Shown piece by piece: positions 30,259-39,314 of a DNA stretch of 64,000 nucleotides. Positions within the stretch are counted from its first letter, which is position 1. Each line of letters opens with the position of its first letter. This DNA is from Pseudonocardia alni (GTDB taxonomy: Bacteria; Actinomycetota; Actinomycetes; Mycobacteriales; Pseudonocardiaceae), in assembly GCF_002813375.1 (NCBI RefSeq), contig NZ_PHUJ01000003.1, forward strand, positions 620,001-684,000, written 5' to 3'. A program made the translations under genes and the position numbers. Under the pieces are notes generated by a model, which was not told where the DNA came from, ran no database searches, and worked only from the letters and a program-made list of their open reading frames with translations.

Positions 30259-32184
30259 ATGACCGCCACCCGCCCGCAGGGATCGCGCCGGGGCTTCCGC
30301 CCCCGCCACGTCCGCCTCACCGAGCCGCTGGTCCGCGAGAACGGGGTGCTGCGCCCGGCGTCCTGGGACGAGGCCCTCGACCGTGCCGCGGCCGGGCTCG
30401 CCGGTGTCCCGGGCGACCGCTTCGGCATGTTCAGCTGCTCCAAGGCGACGAATGAGATGAACTACGTCGCGCAGAAGTTCGCCCGGGCGGTGATGGGCAG
30501 CAACAACGTCGACAGCTGCAACCGCACTTGACACGCTCCCAGCGTCGTCGGTCTGACGGCAGTGTTCGGTGCCGGCGGCGGCACCTCCGCCTACGTCGAG
30601 GCGGAGAACGCCGACCTCCTCGTCCTGTGGGGCAGTAACGCCCGCGAGACGCACCCCATCTTCTTCCACCACGTGCTGCAGGGGATTCGCAAGGGCGCCC
30701 GGATGTTCTCGGTCGACCCGCGCCACACCTCCACCGCGCACTGGGCGGACTCGTGGCTCGGTCTCGACGTGGGCACCGACATCGCGCTGGCCAACGCGGT
30801 CGGCCGCGAGATCATCCACGCCGGACTGGTCAACCACGCGTTCGTGCAGCGTTCCACCAGCGGGTTCGAGGACTACCGGGCCGCGGTGGAGCCGTACACG
30901 CTCGAGCGCGCCGAGGAGATCACCGGGGTCCCGGCGTCGTCGATCCGGGAGCTGGCGCACGCGTACGCCCGCGCCGACCGCGCCCAGATCTGCTGGACCC
31001 TGGGCATCACCGAGCACCACAACGCCGCCGACTACGTCTTCGCGCTGATCAACCTCGCGCTGCTGACCGGGCACGTCGGCCGCTACGGCTCCGGCCTGGT
31101 GCCGCTGCGCGGACAGAACAACGTGCAGGGCGGCGGCGACATGGGCGCCATCCCGGCCAAGCTGCCCGGCGGCTACGACGTGTCCGACGCCGAGGCGCAC
31201 GCCCGCTTCCACGCCGTCTACGGCGGCACGGAGTTCCCCGACCGTCCCGGCAGGCACCTGTCGCAGATGTTCGAGGCGATGGAGGCCGGCCAGATGAGCG
31301 CGCTGTACTGCATCGGGGAGAACCCGGCCGAGTCCGAGGCCGACGCCACCCACGCCCGGCACCTGCTGTCCTCCCTCGACCACCTCGTCGTCCAGGACAT
31401 CTTCCGCACCGCCACGGCCGAGCTCGCCGACGTCGTGCTGCCCGCCGCCGCGGACTGGTGCGAGTACGAGGGCACCGTCACCAACTCCGAGCGCCGCGTC
31501 CAGCGGGTCCGCAAGGCCCTCGACCCGCCGGGCCTGGCCCGCCCCGACACCCACATCATCTGCGGCGTCGCGCAGCGCCTCGGGCACGACTGGGGCGAGC
31601 CGACCGCCGAGCAGGTGTGGGACGAGCTGCGCTCGGTGTCGCTGAACTGGCACCACGGCATGAGCTACGACCGCCTCGACACCCTCGGCGGCATCCAGTG
31701 GCCCTGCCCCGCCGAGGACCACCCGGGCACCCCGCTGATGCACACCCGGCTGTGGGCCGACGACCCGGACGAGCGCGGCGCGCCGGCGCCGTTCACCCCG
31801 GTCGAGCACGTCCCACCGGCCGACGAGCTCACCGAGGAGTATCCGATCCGGCTCACCACCGTGCGGCTGCTCGACGCCTACAACTCGGGGGTGCAGACCG
31901 GCGGCTACGCCTCGCCGCTGCGCCGCCGCGAGTCGCTGCGCATCGACGCGGCCGACGCCGCCGCACTCGGCATCACCGACGGCGACCGGGTGCGGGTCAC
32001 CAGCCGTCGCGGCAGTGTCGAGGCGCCGGTGTGGGTCGACCGGTCGCTGCGGCCGGGGCTGGCGTCGTTCACCCCGCACTTCACCGAGCAGGTCGACGTC
32101 AACGTCCTCACCAACGACGCCTGGGACCCCAAGTCGGGGACCTCGGAGTTCAAGGCGACCGCGGTGCGGATCGAGAGGCTGTGA
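30259..32184 (+). CDS. fdhF: Formate dehydrogenase catalytic subunit, selenocysteine at TGA 30529-30531
   Basis: The molybdopterin-containing half of formate dehydrogenase, 641 residues if TGA 30529 is read as selenocysteine 91. The frame is uninterrupted except for this codon, and the context [18 protein letters not shown] is the family active site where relatives have Sec or Cys. Further motifs: [44 protein letters not shown], and a C-terminal MGD-binding domain ending [11 protein letters not shown]. It lacks the N-terminal Fe4S4 segment, which is in the third gene of the operon. ATG 32185 of the next gene follows its stop directly. An ordinary Cys-to-stop mutation is possible but less likely. 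Confidence 0.85.
30529..30566 (+). promoter_or_regulatory. Selenocysteine codon with SECIS-like hairpin
   Basis: After TGA 30529-30531 there are 18 bases and then GGTCT (30550-30554), the same distance and loop sequence as in the E. coli fdhF SECIS. CGTC (30546-30549) pairs with GACG (30555-30558), then T45.G59 and G44-C60 extend the stem after position 30500. T30545 lies four bases before the loop, as does the functional bulged U in E. coli. The lower stem is weak. The GGT codon here is uncommon in this GGC-preferring genome. Confidence 0.65.
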
Positions 32185-34071
32185 ATGGATCTCCACATCT
32201 CCACCGCCGCACCGACCGCGGCCGAACGGGACACGATCGACGCCGCGTTCGGGCTGCTCGCCCCCACCGCCGCGGACGCCACGGCCGGGGACCGGCCGAC
32301 CCGGTCGGCGCACGCCGGGCACGCCGCCCGCTCGCGGCGCCACCTGCTGCTGCCACTGCTGCACGCGGTGCACGACGCGGCGGGCTGGCTGTCGGAGGGG
32401 TCGCTGAACCACGTCGCGCGGACGCTGCAGGTCCCGCCGGCCGAGGTGTACGGCGTCGCCACCTTCTACGCGATGTTCTCGGTGGAGCCGCGCGCCCCGC
32501 GGGTGGTGCACGTCTGCGACGACGTGGCGTGCGGCCCGTCCGGCGGCGAGGAGATCGTCGCGGCGCTGGAGCGCGACCTCGACGGCGGGCGCGCCTGCGT
32601 GGTGCGCAGCCCCTGCCTGGGACTGTGCGAGCGGGCACCCGCGGTGCTGCACCAGCGCGCGGGCGAACCCGACCTGTCCCAGGCCCCCGCGACCCCGCAG
32701 GCCGTCCTCGCCGCGGCGCACGCGCCCGCCGACCCGGCCGGGGAGCAGGCGGCCGACGCCGACCGGGCCTTCGCCGACACCACCGTCTCGGCCCCGCAGA
32801 CCCGGACCGGGGAACACCTGCGGCTGCTGCGCCGGGTCGGCGTCGTCGACCCCACCTCGCTCGACGACTACCGCGCCCGCGGCGGCTACGCGGCCCTGCG
32901 CCGCGCGGTCCGCCTCGGCGCCACCCGGGTCATCGCCGAGCTGAAGGACGCCTCGCTCACCGGGCGCGGCGGCGCGGCGTTCCCCACCGGCGTCAAGTGG
33001 GAGGGTGTGGCGCAGTCCCCGGAGCGTCCGCACCACCTCGTCTGCAACGCCGACGAGTCCGAACCGGGCACCTTCAAGGACCGGGTGCTCATGGAGGGCG
33101 ACCCGTTCGGGCTGGTCGAGGCCATGACGATCGCCGGCTACGTCACCGGCGCCACCGTCGGGCACCTCTACATCCGCGGCGAGTACCCGCTGGCGACCCG
33201 CCGGCTGCAGGACGCGATCGCCGCGGCCCGGGCGCGCGGCCACCTCGGCGACGACGTCATGGGGGAGGGCTTCGCCTTCGACATCGACCTGCGCCGCGGC
33301 GCGGGCGCCTACATCTGCGGTGAGGAGACCGCGCTGCTGGAGTCGATCGAGGGCTACCGCGGCGAGCCGCGGAACAAGCCGCCGTTCCCGGCCACCTCGG
33401 GGCTGTTCGGGAAGCCGACCGCGATCAACAACGTCGAGACCCTCTACAACGTGCTGGAGGTGCTCAACATCGGCGGCGGGGCCTTCGCCTCGGTCGGCGG
33501 GGGCCGGTCCACCGGGTCCAAGCTGTTCTGCGTCTCCGGTGCCGTCGGCGCCCCCGGGGTGTACGAGGTCGACTTCGGCACCACCCTGCGCGAGCTGCTC
33601 GACCTCGCCGGGGGCACCCGCGGCACGCTGCGCACCGTGCTGCTGGGCGGCGCCGCGGGCGGGTTCGTCCTCCCGCAGGACCTCGACGTGCCCCTCACCC
33701 TGGAGGGGGCCCGCGACATCGGCGCCACCCTCGGGTCCGGTGTCGTGCTCGTGTTCGACGACCGCGCCGACCTCACCGCCACCCTCCGCCGGATCGCGGC
33801 CTTCTTCCGCGACGAGTCCTGCGGGCAGTGCGTGCCGTGCCGGGTCGGGACGGTCCGCCAGGAGGAGGCACTGGCCCGGCTGGAACGCGGTGCCCCGCTC
33901 GGGTCGCGGGAGACCGAGCTGGCCCTGCTCGACGACCTCGCGCGGGTCATGCGCGACGCGTCGATCTGCGGGCTCGGGCAGACCGCGCCGTCGGCCGTCG
34001 CCTCCGCACTCGACCTGGGGCTGATCGCGGCGCCGTCGCACTCGTCGAACGGACACGGAGGGCGTCGATGA
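32185..34071 (+). CDS. Fused NuoE-NuoF diaphorase subunit of formate dehydrogenase
   Basis: 628 residues joining two subunits. Residues about 45-165 are the NuoE/FdsG thioredoxin-like [2Fe-2S] domain (Cys111, Cys116, Cys144, Cys148). Residues about 205-628 are NuoF/FdsB: FMN/NADH motif GRGGAAFPTG (260-269), GAGAYICGEETALLES, and the [4Fe-4S] motif ESCGQCVPC (Cys546, 549, 552) with Cys595. It passes electrons from formate to NAD+. The stop overlaps the ATG of the next gene (ATGA). Confidence 0.92.
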   Translation: MDLHISTAAPTAAERDTIDAAFGLLAPTAADATAGDRPTRSAHAGHAARSRRHLLLPLLHAVHDAAGWLSEGSLNHVARTLQVPPAEVYGVATFYAMFSVEPRAPRVVHVCDDVACGPSGGEEIVAALERDLDGGRACVVRSPCLGLCERAPAVLHQRAGEPDLSQAPATPQAVLAAAHAPADPAGEQAADADRAFADTTVSAPQTRTGEHLRLLRRVGVVDPTSLDDYRARGGYAALRRAVRLGATRVIAELKDASLTGRGGAAFPTGVKWEGVAQSPERPHHLVCNADESEPGTFKDRVLMEGDPFGLVEAMTIAGYVTGATVGHLYIRGEYPLATRRLQDAIAAARARGHLGDDVMGEGFAFDIDLRRGAGAYICGEETALLESIEGYRGEPRNKPPFPATSGLFGKPTAINNVETLYNVLEVLNIGGGAFASVGGGRSTGSKLFCVSGAVGAPGVYEVDFGTTLRELLDLAGGTRGTLRTVLLGGAAGGFVLPQDLDVPLTLEGARDIGATLGSGVVLVFDDRADLTATLRRIAAFFRDESCGQCVPCRVGTVRQEEALARLERGAPLGSRETELALLDDLARVMRDASICGLGQTAPSAVASALDLGLIAAPSHSSNGHGGRR

Positions 34072-35261
34072 CCACGACCAGCGGGAAGGGCCCGATGGGG
34101 CCGGGCGGCGGCTCGCGGGCACCCCGGGCCGGGGAGGTCGACGGCGCACCCGAGGCCGACGCGTCGTCCGGCGACGGCACCCCCGGCGGCGGCCCCGGCG
34201 CGGGCGAGGGCGTCGCCGCCCTGCACCGCACGAACGGGGCCGGCGCGGTCGGCGTGACCGTCGCCGACCCGGCGGGCTCCGGTCCCGGACCGGCCGAACG
34301 GCTCGCCGGCGGCCCGGTGATGCTCGGCGCGATCCGGCGCACCGTCACCGTCTCCCTGGACGGCACCGAGGTCCGTGTCCCGGAGGACGCGACGATCCTC
34401 GACGCCCTGCACCGCGAGGGCTCCCCCGCCCAGGCCGACACCCCCACCCTGTGCTGGGCGCCGAACATGGACCCGATCAACGCCTGCCGGGTCTGCGTGG
34501 TCGAGGTCGAGGGCTCCCGCGCGCTGGTGCCCTCCTGCGCGCGGCGCTGCGAGGACGGCATGGAGGTGCGGACCGACACCGACAAGGTCCGGCACAGCCG
34601 CCGGATGGTCCTGGAACTGCTGGCGTCGTCGGTGGACATGACCCAGGCGAGCGCCGACGTGGCGCGCTGGATGACCGACTACGGCGTCGACCCCGACCGC
34701 TACGGTCCGCCCGCGCCGCCGGCCGCGGCGGGGGAGCGCGACCGCCGCCACGCCGGGCACCACCCGGCTCCCGACGGCGCGACCCGGGCGACGGTCGCCC
34801 AGCCCGTGAAGATCGACAACGAGCTCTACGTGCGGGACTACTCCCGGTGCATCATGTGCTACAAGTGTGTCAACGCCTGCGGGACCGACGCCCAGTTCAC
34901 CTTCGCGATCGCCGCCGCGGGCCGCGGGTTCGATGCCCGCATCGCCACCGAGCACGACGTCGAGCTGCCCGGGTCGGCCTGCGTCTACTGCGGCAACTGC
35001 ATCGGGGTCTGTCCGACCGGGGCGCTGAAGTCCGTCGCCGAGCACGACCGCCGCGAGGCAGGCGACTGGCACCCCGACGAGGAGACCGTCACGACGACGA
35101 TCTGCTCGTTCTGCGGGGTCGGCTGCAACCTGGAGCTGCACGTGCAGCGGGGCGAGATCGTCAACGTCACCAGCCCGGCGGACCACTCGGTCACCCACGG
35201 GCACCTGTGCATCAAGGGCCGGTTCGGGTTCCGGCACGTGCAGAACCTGCCGGAGGCGTGA
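34068..35261 (+). CDS. Iron-sulphur N-terminal half of formate dehydrogenase alpha subunit
   Basis: 397 residues. After a disordered Gly/Pro-rich start (1-85): [2Fe-2S] domain (Cys129, 140, 143, 157), two [4Fe-4S] ferredoxin motifs (Cys261/264/267/271 and Cys305/308/311/315), and a Molybdop_Fe4S4 segment (Cys346, 349, 353, 381). This last piece normally sits directly before the molybdopterin domain in one chain, and the protein ends right after GRFGFRHVQ. Together with the 641-residue catalytic protein it makes up one complete FdsA-type alpha subunit. Its last 50 bases overlap the convergent TetR gene. Confidence 0.9.
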   Translation: MTTTSGKGPMGPGGGSRAPRAGEVDGAPEADASSGDGTPGGGPGAGEGVAALHRTNGAGAVGVTVADPAGSGPGPAERLAGGPVMLGAIRRTVTVSLDGTEVRVPEDATILDALHREGSPAQADTPTLCWAPNMDPINACRVCVVEVEGSRALVPSCARRCEDGMEVRTDTDKVRHSRRMVLELLASSVDMTQASADVARWMTDYGVDPDRYGPPAPPAAAGERDRRHAGHHPAPDGATRATVAQPVKIDNELYVRDYSRCIMCYKCVNACGTDAQFTFAIAAAGRGFDARIATEHDVELPGSACVYCGNCIGVCPTGALKSVAEHDRREAGDWHPDEETVTTTICSFCGVGCNLELHVQRGEIVNVTSPADHSVTHGHLCIKGRFGFRHVQNLPEA

Positions 35262-35814
35262 GCACCGCGGCCACGAACCGGGTCAGCTCCCGCTCCACGT
35301 GCTCGGCCACCGGCAGCCGGGGGTCGAAGCTCCACCACAGCAGGGTGCCCTGCCAGTGGGTCGCCAGGAGCGCGCCGGCGCCGTCCGGGGCGCCCGGGGT
35401 GCCGGCCAGGCAGGCGTCCAGGACGTCGGTGAGCGCCTGTCGCCAGGCGGCGCCCCGTCGTCGTACGTCGGGGTCGAGGAGGTCCTCGCGCAGGACCAGC
35501 AGCGCGTCGGCGTAGCTGTCGATCCCGCCGTACTGCCCCGACAGCCCGACCAGGAACGCGACGGCGCCCTCCGGCGTGCGCTCCGCCTCGGCCCCGCTCC
35601 GGGAGGTCGCGCGGTCGAGCCGGTCCCACGCGTGCAGCAGGGTCCGGCGCAGCAGGTCGGACTTGCCGCCGAAGCGCTGCACGAGCGTCGCCGGGGCGAG
35701 CCCGCTCGCCCCGGCGAGCGCGGCGAAGGTGAGCGCCTGCGGACCGCGGGCGTGCAGCACGTCGAGGGCGGCGTCGAGGACGTCCGCGTCGGGGACCTGC
35801 TTGCGACGGGGCAC
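35212..35814 (-). CDS. TetR-family transcriptional regulator
   Basis: A 200-residue regulator with an N-terminal helix-turn-helix (VLDAALDVLHARGPQALTFA, GLAPATLVQRFGGKSDLLRR) and an all-helical ligand domain. Its GTG start is 11 bases after the PPOX gene on the same strand, so they form an operon. The SDR gene diverges from that operon, making the region 36372-36467 its probable binding site. The C-terminal coding end overlaps the formate dehydrogenase operon. Confidence 0.88.
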   Translation of the reverse strand: MPRRKQVPDADVLDAALDVLHARGPQALTFAALAGASGLAPATLVQRFGGKSDLLRRTLLHAWDRLDRATSRSGAEAERTPEGAVAFLVGLSGQYGGIDSYADALLVLREDLLDPDVRRRGAAWRQALTDVLDACLAGTPGAPDGAGALLATHWQGTLLWWSFDPRLPVAEHVERELTRFVAAVLTPPAGSARAGTRTGP

Positions 35815-35825
35815 GGCTCACCCTC

Positions 35826-36371
35826 TCAGGCGGGCGGCGCCGTCGACGCCGCGGACCCGGCGAGGCCGGCCGGGTCGGGGCTGTAGGCGACCATCCAGGT
35901 CGGCTCGATCCGGTAGAAGACGACCTCGTCCCAGACGAACCCCTCCGGTCCGTAGCAGCGCTGCAGGTGGTCGAGGGTCGCGGGCCACAGGGGGTGCGCG
36001 GGTGCGCCGGCCGGGTTGAGCGGGTGCGCGGTCCCGTGTGTGAAGATCCCGAGGTCGTCGCCGCGCAGGTGGGCGGCGCTCACCGCGGGGCGGTCCGCGA
36101 GGTGACGTGCCTTCACGGCGCCGGGGTCGGTGCCGACGACCCACGCGCCGTGCAGGAAGTGTCCGTCCACACCACTGACCCGGGGTTCGCCGCGCCGCGT
36201 GGTGGTGGCCAGCGCCAGGGTGCAGATCCCGGTGGCGACCCGGACGAGCTGCTCGGCGGTCAGCGTCCGCTCCCCGGGGGTGACGATGCTGCGCAGGTGG
36301 TCCCCGGCTCCGGAGACGGAGGCGTCCAGCAGCCGCTGGAGGTCGGTGATCTCGGTGGTCGTCTCGAACAT
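35826..36371 (-). CDS. Pyridoxamine 5'-phosphate oxidase-fold protein
   Basis: A 181-residue split-barrel flavin-binding protein. It starts MFETTTEITDLQRLL, and its core GICTLALATTTRRGEPRVSGVDGHFLHGAWVVG is the FMN-binding barrel. Such proteins reduce or bind F420, FMN or haem; the exact type is not clear. The frame extends right over the SDR gene, but ATG 36371 is the natural start. Co-transcribed with TetR. Confidence 0.85.
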   Translation of the reverse strand: MFETTTEITDLQRLLDASVSGAGDHLRSIVTPGERTLTAEQLVRVATGICTLALATTTRRGEPRVSGVDGHFLHGAWVVGTDPGAVKARHLADRPAVSAAHLRGDDLGIFTHGTAHPLNPAGAPAHPLWPATLDHLQRCYGPEGFVWDEVVFYRIEPTWMVAYSPDPAGLAGSAASTAPPA

Positions 36372-36418
36372 GCCGGCAGTCGGTCCCCTCGTCGGCTCGG
36401 ATCGGCTCCGGCGAACAT

Positions 36419-36448
36419 AACCGAATGCTCGTTTACAAACAATCCGGT
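36419..36448. promoter_or_regulatory. Possible TetR operator between PPOX and SDR genes
   Basis: AACCGAAT (36419-36426) and AATCCGGT (36441-36448) form an imperfect inverted repeat centred on GTTTACAAAC (36431-36440), whose own ends are inverted. This AT-rich patch lies between divergent genes near a TetR gene. Confidence 0.4.
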
Positions 36449-36467
36449 CCCTGCGACGCTGGCCGGT

Positions 36468-37379
36468 ATGACGGACCTGAGGGACAGGGTGGCGCTGGTG
36501 GCGGGAGCGACGCGCGGCGCCGGGCGGGGGATCGCGGTCGAGCTGGGCGCGGCCGGCGCGGTCGTGTACTGCACCGGCCGCAGTACCCGCGCGGCCCGGT
36601 CGGAGTACGACCGGCCGGAGACGATCGAGGACACCGCCGATCTCGTCACCGCCGCGGGCGGCACCGGCATCGCGGTGCCCACCGACCACCTCGACCCCGG
36701 GGCGGTCGGGGCGCTGGTGACGCGGGTCGAGCGCGACCACGGCCGGCTCGACGTGCTGGTCAACGACATCTGGGGCGGCGAGATGATGGTCGAGTGGGAC
36801 GTCCCGGTCTGGGAGCACGACCTGGACAACGGGCTGCGCACGCTGCGCCTGGCGGTCGAGACCCACCTCGTCACCGCCCACCACGCCCTGGGGCTGCTCT
36901 CCCGCACACCCGGCGGCCTCGTCGTCGAGGTCACCGACGGCACCGAGGCCTACAACGCCGAGCACTACCGGCTCAACGTCTTCTACGACCTGGCCAAGAT
37001 CGCGCCCATCCGGCTGGCCCGGTCCTGGGCGCACGAGCTGCGCGGGCACGGTGGGACCGCGGTCGCCGTCACCCCGGGCTGGCTGCGCTCGGAGATCATG
37101 CTGGAGCAGTTCGGGGTCACCGCCGACACCTGGCGTGACGCGTGCGTGGCCGAGCCGCACTTCGCGATCTCGGAGAGCCCGCGGTTCGTCGGCCGCGGGA
37201 TCGCCGCGCTGGCCGCCGACCCCGACCGGCACCGCTGGAACGGCCGCTCCACCTCCTCGGGCGAGCTCGGGCGGGTCTACGGGGTCGACGACGTCGACGG
37301 GTCCCGGCCCGACGCCTGGCGCTACGTCACCGAGGTCCAGGACGCGGGACGGCCCGCCGACACGACCGGTTACCGGTGA
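36468..37379 (+). CDS. Short-chain dehydrogenase/reductase
   Basis: A 303-residue SDR: cofactor motif GATRGAGRGIAVE, VLVNDIWGG in place of the usual NNAG, and the catalytic YDLAK (YxxxK). The usual catalytic Ser position reads VTDGTE, so Thr may serve. Longer than the classical 250 residues, with a C-terminal extension (about 250-303). Similar proteins occur in actinobacteria as oxidoreductases of unknown substrate. Divergent from the PPOX-TetR operon and probably controlled by it. Confidence 0.9.
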   Translation: MTDLRDRVALVAGATRGAGRGIAVELGAAGAVVYCTGRSTRAARSEYDRPETIEDTADLVTAAGGTGIAVPTDHLDPGAVGALVTRVERDHGRLDVLVNDIWGGEMMVEWDVPVWEHDLDNGLRTLRLAVETHLVTAHHALGLLSRTPGGLVVEVTDGTEAYNAEHYRLNVFYDLAKIAPIRLARSWAHELRGHGGTAVAVTPGWLRSEIMLEQFGVTADTWRDACVAEPHFAISESPRFVGRGIAALAADPDRHRWNGRSTSSGELGRVYGVDDVDGSRPDAWRYVTEVQDAGRPADTTGYR

Positions 37380-37382
37380 GGC

Positions 37383-38615
37383 TCACACGGACGCGCGCGC
37401 GTCGCGCCGCTGGATGACCAGCAGCGCCGCCAGCGCCAGCAGCGCGAGCACCGCGGCCGCGACGCAGAACACGATCCCCGCGGTCCGCAGTCCCCACGCC
37501 TGGCTCGACGCCCCCAGCCCGACGACCGGCAGCGAGATCGCCACGTAGACCACCACGAAGTACGACGACGTCGTCCCCGCCCGCTGGTGGGCCTCCACCC
37601 GCGCGTTCACCGCGGCCAGGCCCTTGGAGAACGTCATGCCCTGACCGGCCCCGGCGACCACCGCGCCGGCCACCAGCTCGGCCATCGACCCCTGCGCCAC
37701 CGACAGTGCGACGAGCGCGAGACCGGCCGCCAGCAGCACACAGCCCAGGGCAAGGACCCGCTCGGTGGGCGCGGTGCGGACCGCGAGCTGCGCGAGCACC
37801 GAGGCGCCCAGCAGCAGCAGCGACATCGCCCCGGCGACGGCATGGTTCGGGATCCCGATCAGGTCCGACACGATCCGCGGGGACAGCGCGGTGAACAGGC
37901 CCAGCACCGCGAACCCGGCGAACCCGGCCGTCGCCGCCGGCACGAACACGGCGCGCACCGCGGGCGGCACCTCGGGGACCTGCGGCCGCAAGGCCGGGTG
38001 CGCGGGCCGCCCGGTCACCGTCTCCGGGGCGCCCAGCACGAGCAGCCCGCACAGCGCGACGGCGACCGCGTGCACCGCGAAGGACAGGTGCAGCGGCGCG
38101 GGCAGGTACTCCACGGCCACCCCGGCGAGCGCCGCGCCCAGCCCGAGCCCGCCGATGTTCGCGACGGTCGCGACCGCGGCCCCGCGTTCGCGCCAGGACT
38201 CCGGCGCGGCCTCGATGACCGCGGCGGTCGCCGCCCCCGCGAAGATCCCGGCCGAGAAGCCGGACAGCAGCCGACCCACCAGCAGCACCCACACCGGACC
38301 CGCGACCAGGAACACCAGGCTCGACGCCAGCGACAGCGCCACCCCGGCCAGCAGCACCGGTCGCCGCCCCAGCTGGTCCGACCACCGGCCGGTGACCAGC
38401 AGCGCGGCGAGCACACCGACCGCGTAGAGCGCGAAGATCACGGTCTGGACGGTGGGGGAGAACCCGAGCTCGCGCTGGTAGAGCGCGTACATCGGGGTCG
38501 GCATCGTCGCCCCGAGCATGACCACGGCGAACGTCACGGCCAGGCAGGCGAAGGCGGCGGCCCGAGGCAGGCGGAGGATGGCGGGACCCCTTCCGGAGGA
38601 CGTTGCACGGTGCAC
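37383..38615 (-). CDS. MFS transporter (drug/sugar efflux type)
   Basis: 410 residues, twelve hydrophobic helices, and MFS motif A GRWSDQLGRRPVLLAG between helices 2 and 3. The MPTPMYALYQRELGFS loop after helix 1 is typical of DHA1 efflux proteins. GTG 38615 is the start; a GATCAT box (minus strand, 38626-38621) lies just upstream. It ends three bases from the SDR stop. Substrate unknown. Confidence 0.88.
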   Translation of the reverse strand: MHRATSSGRGPAILRLPRAAAFACLAVTFAVVMLGATMPTPMYALYQRELGFSPTVQTVIFALYAVGVLAALLVTGRWSDQLGRRPVLLAGVALSLASSLVFLVAGPVWVLLVGRLLSGFSAGIFAGAATAAVIEAAPESWRERGAAVATVANIGGLGLGAALAGVAVEYLPAPLHLSFAVHAVAVALCGLLVLGAPETVTGRPAHPALRPQVPEVPPAVRAVFVPAATAGFAGFAVLGLFTALSPRIVSDLIGIPNHAVAGAMSLLLLGASVLAQLAVRTAPTERVLALGCVLLAAGLALVALSVAQGSMAELVAGAVVAGAGQGMTFSKGLAAVNARVEAHQRAGTTSSYFVVVYVAISLPVVGLGASSQAWGLRTAGIVFCVAAAVLALLALAALLVIQRRDARASV

Positions 38616-38678
38616 CGGCCATGATCGCAGCCGGCCGGTGCGACGGCATCCGCACCTGCGCCGCCCCCGGCCGGACGG

Positions 38679-39314
38679 TCAGGGGCGGCGCAGGACGTGC
38701 AGGTCCACCCCGCCCGGCAGTCTGCCGGATGTGACCGTCCAGGTCTCCCGGGCCGCGTCGAGCCAGCGCGGTGCCTCGGGGCGCCCCGGGTCGGCCAGCC
38801 ACACCTGCCCGTCCGGGCCGGTCACCCGCGGCAGCAGCGCGGTGAGCGCGTCCGCGGCGGCCGCGCCGTAGAGCACGTCGGCGGCCAGGACCAGGTCCCA
38901 GCCGCGGCCGGTGAGGGCGTCGCCGGTGCCGTCGAACGCGGCGACCGCCGTCGCGACCCGCAGCCCGGCGCGGCGCGCGGTCGCCGCCACCCACCCCGGT
39001 GCGACGGGCGAGCGGTCGGTCGCGAGCACCGGGTGTGCCCCGGCCCGGGCGGCCACCAGCGACGGCAGACCCAGCCCGCAGCCCAGCTCCAGCACCGAGC
39101 GTCCGGCCAGCAGGTCGGGACCGGCGTCGTCCAGCGCCGTCGCCAGCGCCCGCCCGGACGGCCACAGCCGTGCCCAGTGCGGCGGGTGCAGCTCCTCCAC
39201 ACCCTCGCCGACGGCGACCGGGTCGAACGCGACGGCCTCCGGGTCGGCGGGACGCAGCAGGTCCAGCGGCCCGCCCGGGAGCCCGACCCGCTCGTGCACC
39301 CCCGGGTCAGACAC
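38679..39314 (-). CDS. Class I SAM-dependent methyltransferase
   Basis: A 211-residue protein with the SAM motif VLELGCGLGLPSLVAARAGAH and DLVLAADVLYG, the pattern of METTL21/nicotinamide N-methyltransferase-like enzymes that methylate protein lysines or small amines. HPPHWARLWPSGRALA before the motif is typical of that group. Its start overlaps the end of the amidohydrolase gene by eight bases, so it is translated from the same mRNA. Confidence 0.85.
   Translation of the reverse strand: MSDPGVHERVGLPGGPLDLLRPADPEAVAFDPVAVGEGVEELHPPHWARLWPSGRALATALDDAGPDLLAGRSVLELGCGLGLPSLVAARAGAHPVLATDRSPVAPGWVAATARRAGLRVATAVAAFDGTGDALTGRGWDLVLAADVLYGAAAADALTALLPRVTGPDGQVWLADPGRPEAPRWLDAARETWTVTSGRLPGGVDLHVLRRP

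Noticed and set aside
30529..30531. TGA as an ordinary stop or pseudogene mutation
   Set aside because: The frame stays intact for 550 codons after it, the position is the Sec/Cys active site, accessory genes are intact and a SECIS-like hairpin follows. It remains the main alternative if the genome lacks Sec machinery.
30235..34149. 1304-codon minus-strand frame opposite the formate dehydrogenase genes
   Set aside because: Antisense to three well-supported genes and of low complexity.
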